A DNA stretch of 64,000 nucleotides from Pimelobacter simplex. GTDB taxonomy: Bacteria; Actinomycetota; Actinomycetes; Propionibacteriales; Nocardioidaceae. Below the pieces are notes generated by a model. That model was given only the letters and a program-made list of their open reading frames with translations. It was not told where the DNA came from and did not search any database. The translations under genes were made by a program, and so were the position numbers. Positions within the stretch are counted from its first letter, which is position 1, and each line of letters starts with the position of its first letter. Below are positions 33,273 to 42,897 of this stretch, piece by piece. Location: contig NZ_CP096276.1 of assembly GCF_024662235.1 (NCBI RefSeq), positions 682,001-746,000 on the forward strand, in the 5' to 3' direction.

Positions 33273-34010
33273 ATGTCCTCCAACTCGAAGGCCACTGCCC
33301 GCTCGCAGAAGGCCGCCGAGATGCGTGCCGCCCAGAAGAAGCGGGAGGCGCGCCGCCGCATCCTCACCATCACCGGTGTGGTCGCGGTGATGGCGCTGAT
33401 CATCGGCGGATCGATCCTGGTCAGCGTCCTGAACAAGAAGGAGGTCAAGGCCGCCGCCGCCGGCTCCAGCGCGTACGGCGTGACCATCGGCAAGAAGGAC
33501 GCCCCCCACTCGATCGTCATCTACGAGGACTTCCTCTGCCCGTTCTGCCGCCAGCTCGAGTCGGCCACGCGCAGCAAGCTCGAGGGCCTCGCGGCCGACG
33601 GCAAGGTCTTCGTCGAGTACCGCCCGTTCAACCTCCTCGGCGGTGAGGGCCGGACCTACCCGATCCGCGCGGCCGGTGCCTTCTCCATCGTGCTGGAGAA
33701 GTCCGGGCCCGAGGTCGCCAAGAAGTTCCACGACCTCCTTTTCGAGCACCAGCCCTCCGAGCAGAACGCCGACGCCGAGGGCCCCGACTCCGACCTCGTG
33801 AAGTACGCCGTCGAGGCCGGCGCGAACGAGGCCGACGTCAAGGCCGCCATCGAGGCCGGCGAGGGTGCTGACTGGGTGACCAAGGCGACCAAGGAGGCCC
33901 AGGACAGCGGCGTCAGCAGCACGCCGACGGTGCTCCTGGACGGCCAGGTCTTCCAGGACGGCCGGACCATCGACGACATCGCGAAGAACCTGGTCGCCGC
34001 GGTCGACTGA
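33273..34010 (+). CDS. Membrane-anchored DsbA-family thioredoxin-like protein
   Basis: A 245-aa protein with a Lys/Arg-rich cytoplasmic start, one membrane helix (~residues 30-54) and an extracytoplasmic thioredoxin-fold domain with active site FLCPFC and cis-Pro loop SSTPTVLLDG. It probably introduces or shuffles disulfides in exported proteins; the adjacent MauE-like protein is the likely electron partner. Confidence 0.88.
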   Translation: MSSNSKATARSQKAAEMRAAQKKREARRRILTITGVVAVMALIIGGSILVSVLNKKEVKAAAAGSSAYGVTIGKKDAPHSIVIYEDFLCPFCRQLESATRSKLEGLAADGKVFVEYRPFNLLGGEGRTYPIRAAGAFSIVLEKSGPEVAKKFHDLLFEHQPSEQNADAEGPDSDLVKYAVEAGANEADVKAAIEAGEGADWVTKATKEAQDSGVSSTPTVLLDGQVFQDGRTIDDIAKNLVAAVD

Positions 34011-34042
34011 CCGCGGCGGGGGCCGGCTGGCAGGATCGTCTC

Positions 34043-35071
34043 GTGCTGAACGACTTCATCGCGGGCCTGCCCAAGGCCGAGCTCCACGTCCACCACGTCG
34101 GGTCCGCCTCGCCGCGGATCGTCTCCGAGCTGGCCGCGCGCCATCCGGGCACGGTCCCGGCGGACCCGGAGCGGTTGCGCGAGTTCTTCGCGTTCCGCGA
34201 CTTCGCGCACTTCATCGAGGTCTACCTCGCGGTCGTCGACCTGGTCCGCACGCCCGAGGACGTCCGCTACCTCACCTACGAGATCGGCCGTGAGCTCGCC
34301 ACCGGTCAGGCCGTGCGGTACGCCGAGCTGACCTGCACGCCGTACACCTCGGTGCTTCCCGACGACCCCGAGCGGGGCATGGCGATCGAGGCCTACACCG
34401 AGGCGATCGAGGACGCGCGGGTCGCGGCCGAGCGCGACTTCGGGCTGGTGCTGCGCTGGATCTACGACATCCCGGGGGAGTCGGGCATCCCGGCCGCCGA
34501 CGCGACGCTGCGGTTCGCGCTCGACCACGCGCCCGAGGGTCTGCTCGGCTTCGGTCTGGGCGGTCCCGAGATCGGTGTGCCGCGCGCGCAGTTCGCGCCG
34601 CACTTCTCGGCCGCGCGGGCCGCCGGCCTGCGCTCGGTACCCCACGCGGGCGAGACCACCGGTCCGGAGACGATCTGGACGTCGCTGCGCGACCTCGGTG
34701 CCGAGCGGATCGGGCACGGCACGTCCGCGGCGGCCGACCCCGCGCTGCTGGCCTACCTCGCCGAGCACCGGATCCCGCTCGAGGTGTGCCCGTCGTCCAA
34801 CGTCGCCACGCGCGCGGTCGCCTCGCTCGACGAGCACCCGCTGCCGCGCTTCGTCGAGGCCGGCGTCCTGGTGACGATCAACTCCGACGACCCGCCGATG
34901 TTCGGGACCACGCTCAACCGCGAGTACGAGATCGCGGCCGACCTCCTCGACCTCGACGCCGCCGGGGTGGCCGACCTGGCCCGGGCCGGCGTCGCGGCCT
35001 CCTTCGCGCCGGACGACGTCCGGGCCCGGCTCAGCGCCGAGATCGACGCCTACGCCGCCCGGGGAGCCTGA
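34043..35071 (+). CDS. Adenosine deaminase family protein
   Basis: A 342-aa amidohydrolase. Zinc ligands in LHVHHVGS, catalytic Glu in HAGETTGPE, His in RIGHGTS, and Asp-Asp in NSDDPPMFGT. The family includes adenosine, adenine and aminodeoxyfutalosine deaminases; the first motif HVHHVG (usually HxHLxG) is slightly divergent. No menaquinone genes are nearby to support a futalosine role. Confidence 0.85.
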   Translation: MLNDFIAGLPKAELHVHHVGSASPRIVSELAARHPGTVPADPERLREFFAFRDFAHFIEVYLAVVDLVRTPEDVRYLTYEIGRELATGQAVRYAELTCTPYTSVLPDDPERGMAIEAYTEAIEDARVAAERDFGLVLRWIYDIPGESGIPAADATLRFALDHAPEGLLGFGLGGPEIGVPRAQFAPHFSAARAAGLRSVPHAGETTGPETIWTSLRDLGAERIGHGTSAAADPALLAYLAEHRIPLEVCPSSNVATRAVASLDEHPLPRFVEAGVLVTINSDDPPMFGTTLNREYEIAADLLDLDAAGVADLARAGVAASFAPDDVRARLSAEIDAYAARGA

Positions 35072-35075
35072 GCCC

Positions 35076-36251
35076 GTGGCCACCACCCAGCCCGGCCCGC
35101 TCGGCCTGTTCGCCATCGACGGCCTGCTGTCGGACGAGGAGCGGGCGATGCGCGACACCGTGCGCGCCTTCGTCGACGCGCGGGTCCGCCCCCACCTCGC
35201 CGACTGGTACGACGCGGGCACGCTCCCCGCCCGCGACCTGGCCCGCGAGCTCGGCGGACTGGGCGTGCTCGGCATGCACCTGGAGGGCTACGGCTGCGCC
35301 GGGACCAGCGCCACCGCCTACGGACTGGCCTGCCTCGAGCTCGAGGCCGCCGACTCCGGCCTGCGCTCCCTGGTCTCGGTCCAGGGCTCCCTGGCGATGT
35401 TCGCGATCTGGAAATGGGGCACCGAGGAGCACAAGCAGGCCTGGCTGCCCCGCATGGCCACCGGCGAGGCCATCGGCTGCTTCGGCCTGACCGAGCCCGA
35501 CTTCGGCTCCAACCCCGCCGGCCTGCGCACCCGCGCGGTCCGCGACGGCGACGCCTGGGTCCTGACCGGCACCAAGATGTGGATCACCAACGGCTCCATC
35601 GCCGACGTCGCCGTCGTCTGGGCCCAGACCGACGAGGGCATCCGCGGATTCGTCGTGCCCACCGACGCCCCCGGCTTCACCGCCCCCGAGATCAAGCGCA
35701 AGCTCTCCCTGCGCGCCTCGGTGACCAGCGAGCTCGTCCTCGACGGCGTCCGCCTGCCCGCCGACGCGGTCTTCCCCGAGGTCCGCGGCCTGCGCGGCCC
35801 GCTCTCGTGCCTGGACGAGGCCCGCTTCGGCATCGTCTTCGGCTCGCTCGGCGCCGCCCGCGACTGCCTCGAGACCACCATCGCCTACGCCCAGCAGCGC
35901 GAGATCTTCGACAAGCCCCTCGCCGCCTACCAGCTCACCCAGGCCAAGCTCGCCGACATGAGCCTCGAGCTCGGCTAGGGCATGCTCCTGGCCCTCCACC
36001 TCGGCCGGCTCAAGGACGCCGGGCACCTCGCCACCGAGCAGGTCAGCCTCGGCAAGCTCAACAACGTCCGCGAGGCCATCGCCATCGCCCGCGAGTGCCG
36101 CACCATCCTCGGCGCCGCGGGCATCACCCTGGAGTACCCGGTCCTGCGCCACGCCAACAACCTCGAGTCGGTCCTCACCTACGAGGGCACCAGCGAGGTC
36201 CACCAGCTCGTCATCGGCCGCGCCCTCACCGGCGAGGCCGCCTTCCGCTGA
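35076..36251 (+). pseudogene. Acyl-CoA dehydrogenase (glutaryl-CoA dehydrogenase-like) broken by one TAG
   Basis: The frame 35076-36251 reads as a full 391-codon acyl-CoA dehydrogenase except for a TAG at 35976-35978 (codon 301), in LADMSLELG-stop-GMLLALHLGRLKD. The upstream part holds the FAD/substrate segment CFGLTEPDFGSNPAG; the downstream part holds YEGTSEVHQLVIGRAL with the catalytic Glu. Frame and codon use are otherwise intact, so this is one recent nonsense change (for example AAG or CAG to TAG) or a sequencing error. It follows the deaminase gene by 4 bp. Confidence 0.85.
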
Positions 36252-36270
36252 GCCGCGGCGGAAAAAGCAT

Positions 36271-36304
36271 CAGCCCCACGGGGCTCATACCTCCCGCGGG
36301 GCTG
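36271..36304. terminator. Terminator with two alternative hairpins
   Basis: CAGCCCC (36271-36277) can pair with GGGGCT at 36280-36285 or GGGGCTG at 36298-36304; TCACTTTTGT follows. It lies between the convergent dehydrogenase pseudogene and ABC ATPase gene and can serve both. Confidence 0.65.
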
Positions 36305-36366
36305 TCACTTTTGTACGACATCCGGGCCACGCGCCGGGGGAGGCGCGCCGGGCTCGGGTGGGGTGC

Positions 36367-37173
36367 CTAGGCGCTGTGCAGCCGGGTCGGCGGCAGCGCC
36401 CGCGCGCGCCAGCGGCCGCCGTCCCGGTCGACCTCGATGGGGTGCTCGAAGGTCCGGCTGATCGTGTCGGTGGTGACCGCCTCGGCGACCGGGCCGGCGA
36501 CGACGACGTCGCCGTGCGAGATGAGCAGCGCGTGCGTCGTGGTGGTCGGCAGCTCCTCGAGGTGGTGGGTGACGAGCACCGAGGCCACCTCGGGCGCGCT
36601 GTGCGCGAGCCGGTCGAGCACGCTGAGCAGCTGCTCGCGGGCGGCCACGTCGAGGCCGGTCGTCGGCTCGTCGAGCAGCAGCAGGCGCGGCTGGGCGGCC
36701 AGCGCGCGGGCGATGAGGGCGCGGCCGCGCTCGCCCTGGGAGAGGGTGGGCCAGTGCGCGTCGCGGCGGGCGCTGAGGCCGACCTCGGCGATCAGCTCGT
36801 CCGCGCGGACGACGTCCTCGGGGGTGGGCGTCCAGCGCATCGGCAGCTCGATCGTGCCGGTGATCCCGGTGAGCACGACCTGGTGCACGCTCAGCCGGGA
36901 CTCCAGCGGGTGGCGCGGGTTGACGTGGCCGATGTCGCGGCGCAGCTCCTGGAGGTCGACCCGGCCGAGCCGGCGGCCGAGCACGTCGACGGTGCCCGAC
37001 GTCGGGTGCACCTGGGCGCCGCAGAAGCTCAGCACGGTGCTCTTGCCGGCGCCGTTGGGCCCGAGCAGCGCCCAGTGCTCGCCGGCCCGGACGGTGAGGT
37101 CGACGCCGTGCAGGATCTGGTTGCCGTTGCGGCGGAAGGTCACCTCGCGCAGGTCGAGGACGGTCGGGTTCAC
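36367..37173 (-). CDS. ABC transporter ATP-binding protein
   Basis: A 268-aa ATPase with a GTG start at 37173 (GTGA overlap with the GntR gene). Walker A GPNGAGKST, signature LSQGERGRAL, Walker B LLLLDEPTTGLD and switch VLVTHHLEEL. No permease is adjacent, so its partner is elsewhere, or it acts alone. The ModF/PhnK-like signature LSQGE is typical of stand-alone actinobacterial copies. Confidence 0.85.
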   Translation of the reverse strand: MNPTVLDLREVTFRRNGNQILHGVDLTVRAGEHWALLGPNGAGKSTVLSFCGAQVHPTSGTVDVLGRRLGRVDLQELRRDIGHVNPRHPLESRLSVHQVVLTGITGTIELPMRWTPTPEDVVRADELIAEVGLSARRDAHWPTLSQGERGRALIARALAAQPRLLLLDEPTTGLDVAAREQLLSVLDRLAHSAPEVASVLVTHHLEELPTTTTHALLISHGDVVVAGPVAEAVTTDTISRTFEHPIEVDRDGGRWRARALPPTRLHSA

Positions 37174-37841
37174 GTCAGGGTCTCCTTCAGGGACGTCAGG
37201 TGGGTCCGGCTGAGCCGGGCGGCCAGGTCGGCGTCGCGATCGGCGATCGCGCGGTGCAGCAGGTCGTGGGCCTCGTGGTCGCTGGCGTGGTCGGCGGCGG
37301 TGCCGAGGCGGAGCATCTCCACCATCGCCACCCGGCTGCGCGGCACGAAGCTGTCGAACAGGTCCACCAGGACCGGGTTGTGGGCCGCCACCACGACGGC
37401 CCGGTGGAACGCCATGTCGGCGTCCACCCGCTCCTCGACATCGGTACGACGCGCGCGCTCGGCCAGCGCCCGCCCGATCGCGCGCAGCTCGGTCGGCGTC
37501 CGCCGCTGCGCCGCGAGCGCCGCGGCCTCGGCCTCGATCGCCGTGCGCGCCTCGATCACCGAGACGATGTCGGCCCGGCGCAGCACGAGGTCCCAGTCCT
37601 CGGGGACGTCGAGCGCGGTGACGAACACGCCCGCACCCTGGCGCGAGGCCAGCACGCCGCGCCCGGCGAGCTGCCGGATCGCCTCGCGCAGCGTCGAGCG
37701 GCCCACGCCCAGCTGGGGGGCGAGCGTGGTCTCGCCCGGCAGCTTGGCGCCGAGGGTCCACTCGCCGGCCCGGATCCGGGTGAGCAGCAGGTCCGCGGCC
37801 TGGTCGGCGAGCGGCTCGCGGCGTACCTGGGGGCTGGGCAT
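37170..37841 (-). CDS. FadR-subfamily GntR regulator
   Basis: A 223-aa protein from the ATG at 37841. N-terminal winged helix (GAKLPGETTLAPQLGVGRST, LREAIRQLAGRGVL) and C-terminal FCD ligand domain with metal-binding His/Asp (DADMAFHRAVVVAAHN, HEAHDLLHRAI). Divergent from leuA; TTGTC repeats in the gap (CTTGTCTACTTGTCTG, 37851-37868) may be its operator. Overlaps the downstream ABC gene. Confidence 0.88.
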   Translation of the reverse strand: MPSPQVRREPLADQAADLLLTRIRAGEWTLGAKLPGETTLAPQLGVGRSTLREAIRQLAGRGVLASRQGAGVFVTALDVPEDWDLVLRRADIVSVIEARTAIEAEAAALAAQRRTPTELRAIGRALAERARRTDVEERVDADMAFHRAVVVAAHNPVLVDLFDSFVPRSRVAMVEMLRLGTAADHASDHEAHDLLHRAIADRDADLAARLSRTHLTSLKETLT

Positions 37842-37892
37842 GGAGGCAGGGCCTTGTCTACTTGTCTGAGGAGTTGGGCTAGAGTCTAGGAC

Positions 37893-37964
37893 ATGCAGAC
37901 GACCGCGCTCCTCCTTGCCCGCCGCGGCGGGGCCTGGTGCGGTCGGCTCCTCGTCGCGGAGTGA
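37893..37964 (+). CDS. leuL: leuA leader peptide, 23 aa
   Basis: Tiny ORF starting [16 protein letters not shown] with five Leu among 23 residues: CTC CTC CTT near the start and CTC CTC near the end. It ends 42 bp before the leuA start. Actinobacterial leuA genes are known to have Leu-rich leaders used for attenuation. The later CTC CTC pair lies inside a sequence that can pair with the leuA ribosome site. Confidence 0.72.
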   Translation: MQTTALLLARRGGAWCGRLLVAE

Positions 37965-38000
37965 GACGTGCGCCGGCCCCACCACGACCGGCAAGGAGCC
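37945..38000 (+). promoter_or_regulatory. leuA attenuator: leader sequence that can mask the leuA ribosome site
   Basis: GGCTCCT (37945-37951, within the leader's second Leu pair) is an exact complement of AGGAGCC (37994-38000), the leuA ribosome-binding region. A competing stem GCCGG...CCGGC lies between them (37972-37992). A ribosome stalled at the Leu codons would free the site; fast translation would not. Model inferred from base pairing. Confidence 0.5.
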
Positions 38001-38005
38001 TCCGC

Positions 38006-39397
38006 ATGACCACCTACGACTGGAACCGCCAGCGTCCCTCGGGGATGCCGTCCCACCGCTACCGCGACGTCCACGACCGCGTCGACGTACCCCTGACCGA
38101 GCGGGACTGGCCCACGCGCCGGCTGACCGAGGCGCCCCTGTGGGTGCCGGTCGACCTGCGCGACGGCAACCAGGCCCTGGCCGAGCCGATGGATCCCGAG
38201 CGCAAGCGCCGCTTCTTCGCGCTGCTCGTCGCGATGGGCTACAAGGAGATCGAGGTCGGCTACCCGTCGGCCTCGCAGACCGACTTCGACTTCGTCCGGC
38301 TGCTCGCGGCCTCCGACCTGGCGCCGCCGGACGTGACGATCGTGGTGTTCACCGCGGCCCGCCGCGACCTGGTCGAGCGGACCGTGGAGTCCGTGCGGGG
38401 GCTGCGCAACCCCGTCGTCATCCATCTGTACACCGCGACCGCGCCGACCTGGCGCGATGTCGTCCTGGGGCACTCGCGCGAGGCGCTCAAGGACCTGGTC
38501 CTGGCCGGGGCGCGCGACGTCCTCGAGCTGAGCGAGGGACTGCCCGACGTCCGCTTCGAGTTCTCGCCCGAGGTCTTCAACCTGACCGAGCCCGACTACG
38601 TCCTCGACGTGTGCGACGCGGTCACCGCGCTGTGGGAGGCGACCCCGGAGCGCCCGGTGATCCTCAACCTGCCCGCCACGGTGGAGATCGCGACCCCCAA
38701 CGTGTACGCCGACCAGATCGAGCACATGCACAAGAACCTCGCGCGCCGCGACAGCGTGATCCTCTCGGTGCACCCGCACAACGACCGCGGCACCGGCGTG
38801 GCCTGCGCCGAGCTCGCCGTCCTGGCCGGGGCGCAGCGGGTCGAGGGATGTGTGTTCGGCAACGGCGAGCGGACCGGCAACGTCGACATCGCCACCCTCG
38901 CGCTCAACCTGCACGCCCAGGGCGTCGACCCGATGATCGACTTCTCCGACATCGACGAGGTACGCCGCACGGTCGAGCACTGCACGCGGATCGAGGTGCA
39001 CCCGCGGCACCCCTACGTCGGCACGCTGGTCCACACCGCCTTCAGCGGCACCCACCAGGACGCCATCCGCAAGGGCTTCGCCGAGCACCGCGCCCGTGCC
39101 GCCGCGCAGGGCCGGGCCGCGTCCGAGATCGACTGGCGGGTGCCGTACCTGCCGGTGGACCCGGCCGACCTCGGCCGCACCTACGACGAGGTGATCCGGG
39201 TCAACTCCCAGTCGGGCAAGGGCGGCATCGGCTACGTGCTGGAGCGCGAGCACGGCGTCGTGCTCTCGCGGGAGCGCGAGATCGCGTTCGGCCGGACGGT
39301 CCAGCGCCACGCCGACGCGACCGGCACGGAGGTCAGCGCCGCCGAGCTCGGCACGCTGTGGGAGCGCTTCGCGCAGGGGGAGTCCGGCGAGGGGTGA
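38006..39397 (+). CDS. leuA: 2-isopropylmalate synthase paralogue lacking the regulatory domain
   Basis: A 463-aa enzyme joining acetyl-CoA and 2-oxoisovalerate, first step of leucine synthesis. Catalytic TIM barrel with [31 protein letters not shown], and the metal-binding HPHNDRGTG. Length is ~100 residues below normal actinobacterial LeuA, ending right after the linker ([17 protein letters not shown]), so the C-terminal leucine-binding domain is missing. It should therefore not be feedback-inhibited in the usual way. Leader peptide and attenuator precede it. Confidence 0.88.
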   Translation: MTTYDWNRQRPSGMPSHRYRDVHDRVDVPLTERDWPTRRLTEAPLWVPVDLRDGNQALAEPMDPERKRRFFALLVAMGYKEIEVGYPSASQTDFDFVRLLAASDLAPPDVTIVVFTAARRDLVERTVESVRGLRNPVVIHLYTATAPTWRDVVLGHSREALKDLVLAGARDVLELSEGLPDVRFEFSPEVFNLTEPDYVLDVCDAVTALWEATPERPVILNLPATVEIATPNVYADQIEHMHKNLARRDSVILSVHPHNDRGTGVACAELAVLAGAQRVEGCVFGNGERTGNVDIATLALNLHAQGVDPMIDFSDIDEVRRTVEHCTRIEVHPRHPYVGTLVHTAFSGTHQDAIRKGFAEHRARAAAQGRAASEIDWRVPYLPVDPADLGRTYDEVIRVNSQSGKGGIGYVLEREHGVVLSREREIAFGRTVQRHADATGTEVSAAELGTLWERFAQGESGEG

Positions 39398-39430
39398 CAC
39401 ACTCGGGCCGGTGGCGGACAGGTACGGGGC

Positions 39431-40003
39431 ATGAGTCCACCCCGCGCCCCTGATCCACGCCACCGGTTCGCCGAGCTCTATCGGGCGCTCTACGGCGACC
39501 TGGTCCGGTTCGTGCAGCGCCGGACCGGGGCGGAGCCCGGGTCCGCCGAGGATGTCGTCGCCGAGATCTTCCTGGTCGTGTGGCGCCGCGTCGCCGACCT
39601 GCCCGCGGACGACGACGCCGCCCGTGCCTGGGTGTACGGCGTCGCGCGCGGTCACCTGCTCAACACCCGCCGCGGCGACCGGCGCCGGCAGGCGCTCGCG
39701 GTCCGGCTCGCCGAGGCGGCGCCGGCACCACCGGCGAGCGGCGACGACGACCGCACCGCCGACGCCGCCGCCCGGCGGGTGGACCTCGCCCGCGCCTGGA
39801 AGCGCCTCTCGGCGGGACACCAGGAGGTCATCACGCTGACCGCGCTCGACGGTCTGTCCGCGCCGCGGGCCGCGGAGGTGCTCGGCATCTCGCCGGTGGC
39901 CTACCGGCTGCGGCTCAGCCGGGCCCGCCGGGCGCTGCGCCTCCACCTCGACCACCTCCCGCGGACCGCGCCCGCGGCACCCGAAAGGACCTCCACGCCA
40001 TGA
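39431..40003 (+). CDS. ECF-type sigma factor
   Basis: A 190-aa sigma-70 family factor with region 2 (FAELYRALYGDLVRFVQRRT, AEDVVAEIFLVVWRRV) and region 4 (LSAGHQEVITLTALDGLSAP, RAAEVLGISPVAYRLRLSRA). Its stop overlaps the ATG of the following membrane protein (ATGA), the usual layout of an ECF sigma and its partner. Confidence 0.88.
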   Translation: MSPPRAPDPRHRFAELYRALYGDLVRFVQRRTGAEPGSAEDVVAEIFLVVWRRVADLPADDDAARAWVYGVARGHLLNTRRGDRRRQALAVRLAEAAPAPPASGDDDRTADAAARRVDLARAWKRLSAGHQEVITLTALDGLSAPRAAEVLGISPVAYRLRLSRARRALRLHLDHLPRTAPAAPERTSTP

Positions 40004-40764
40004 CCGACGACCTGATGACCCTCGTGCGCTCGCTCGACCCTGCGGACCCGGCGGCCGCCGTACCGACGGGGGAGGGGGTGCGCGCCCGGGCCGACCTCGC
40101 CCGGATCCTCGCCACCGACCCGCTCCCGGCGCCTCGCCGTCGTCCGGCCCGGGTGCTCGTCGCCGCCGCGGCGGCCGTCGCCGTGGTCGCGACGGGCGTC
40201 GTCCTCACGCCGTCCGTGATCGGCGGCGACGCCGCCTTCGCCACCTGGCGCCCGCTGCCCCAGAAGGTCGTCGGCACCGCCCGGACCGAGGCCGCCGACC
40301 GGTGCCGCGACGAGCTGGGCGACACCGGCGCGACCGACGCCCTCGACCGGGCCCGGCCCGCGGTGGCCGAGCAGCGGGGCGCCTGGACGCTGGTGCTCCT
40401 CAGCGGGACCGGCGGGTTCTCCGGGCTGTGCATCACCGACGACAGCCGCCGGCTGTTCGGCGACATGATCGGCTCGGTCGGCACGGCCGACGTACCGGTG
40501 CCCGGGCCGCGCGGGCTCACCGCGACCGACCTCGGCACCGGCTCCCTGGACGCCGGCGACCTCTCGCTCGTCGCGGGCCTGGCCGGCGACGACGTGGTCG
40601 CGGTCGCCTACGCCAGCGCCGAGCACGGACGGGTCGAGGCGAGTCTCGGCGAGGGCCGGTTCGCGCTGTGGTTCCCCGGCGACGAGCTGGTCGGCGGGGG
40701 CGTGGTGCCCCTGGAGGTCACCTACGCCGACGGCAGCCGGGCGCGCGTCGACGTCGCGCTCTGA
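40000..40764 (+). CDS. Single-pass membrane partner of the ECF sigma factor
   Basis: A 254-aa protein with a GAAAGGA ribosome site and ATG at 40000. Cytoplasmic N-terminus ~50 residues, one membrane helix (~ residues 48-68), then an extracytoplasmic domain with two Cys (ADRCRDEL, SGLCITDD). No zinc-finger anti-sigma motif, so function as an anti-sigma is assumed only from gene order and topology. Confidence 0.72.
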   Translation: MTDDLMTLVRSLDPADPAAAVPTGEGVRARADLARILATDPLPAPRRRPARVLVAAAAAVAVVATGVVLTPSVIGGDAAFATWRPLPQKVVGTARTEAADRCRDELGDTGATDALDRARPAVAEQRGAWTLVLLSGTGGFSGLCITDDSRRLFGDMIGSVGTADVPVPGPRGLTATDLGTGSLDAGDLSLVAGLAGDDVVAVAYASAEHGRVEASLGEGRFALWFPGDELVGGGVVPLEVTYADGSRARVDVAL

Positions 40765-40778
40765 GCCCGCAACGCAGC

Positions 40779-40818
40779 GACCGCCGGCCGGCGTCCTCAC
40801 GGACGTCGGCCGGCGGTC
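40779..40818. terminator. Terminator after the sigma-factor operon
   Basis: Long GC-rich stem (GACCGCCGGCCG and GCGTCC on the left, complementary right arm with a one-base bulge) around TCAC. Lies between the sigma operon and convergent tRNA-Arg. Confidence 0.75.
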
Positions 40819-40828
40819 GTGCTGATGG

Positions 40829-40902
40829 CGCCCCCGGCAGGAGTCGAACCCGCAACCAGCCGGGTAGAAACCGGCGGCTCTATCCAATTGAGCTACGGAG
40901 GC
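40829..40902 (-). tRNA. tRNA-Arg (anticodon TCT)
   Basis: Acceptor GCCTCCG/CGGGGGC, anticodon stem GCCGG/CCGGC with loop TTTCTAC giving TCT, T-loop TTCGACT, discriminator G. CCA not encoded. Confidence 0.95.
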
Positions 40903-40939
40903 CCGGGCGTCAGGGTATCGCCCCGCGGGCCCGGATCCG

Positions 40940-42331
<1,392 letters not shown>

Positions 42332-42409
42332 GATCCAAGTCTCGTCCCGAGACGGGGTTACTCGGAAGTCGGCGCGGTGTTCGATTTCGCCGCGGGTGCG
42401 GCGCGAGGC

Positions 42410-42853
42410 TCAGCCGCGGTCGTGGGTGTGGGCCACGTAGACGTCGCACGAGGCGTGCGCGGCGACATCGCGCGCGATGCTGCCGAGGACCCGTCCGGCG
42501 ATGCCCTGGACCCGCTTGTTGCCCACGACGATGAGCTCGGCGCCCAGCGCCTCGGCGGTGCTGACGAGCGCCTCGCCCGGCTTGCCCTCGGCGGCGGCCG
42601 TGGTGATCGTGAGGCCCGGGTACGCCGTACGGAGCAGGCCCGCCGCCTTGGTGGCGACCTTCTCGGCCTCGGTCTCGTTGCTGAGCATCAGGGTGTCGCT
42701 GCCGATCCGCACCGTCTCGGACTCGAACTTGCCGAACGCCGAGATCAGGTGGAGGCGCGCGTCGAGCGCCTGGGCGAGCACGGCGGCCCGCTCCGCGGCC
42801 GCTGCCGCCGTCGCACTGCCGTCGACCCCTGCGACGATGATCTTGTCCGCCAC
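42410..42853 (-). CDS. Universal stress protein
   Basis: A 147-aa single UspA domain. ATP-binding signature GNKRVQGIAGRVLGSIA (G-2x-G-9x-G-S) and N-terminal IIVAGVDGSATA. Cytoplasmic. It lies 44 bp after the PepP stop on the same strand. Confidence 0.92.
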   Translation of the reverse strand: MADKIIVAGVDGSATAAAAAERAAVLAQALDARLHLISAFGKFESETVRIGSDTLMLSNETEAEKVATKAAGLLRTAYPGLTITTAAAEGKPGEALVSTAEALGAELIVVGNKRVQGIAGRVLGSIARDVAAHASCDVYVAHTHDRG

Positions 42854-42897
42854 TGCTGCTCCTCACGCCGTTGTGACCTGCGGCCCCAACGTAGCGC

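Noticed and set aside
35982..36251. A separate small gene with ATG start after the dehydrogenase.
   Set aside because: Same frame as the upstream half and encodes exactly the missing C-terminal part; a broken gene explains it better.
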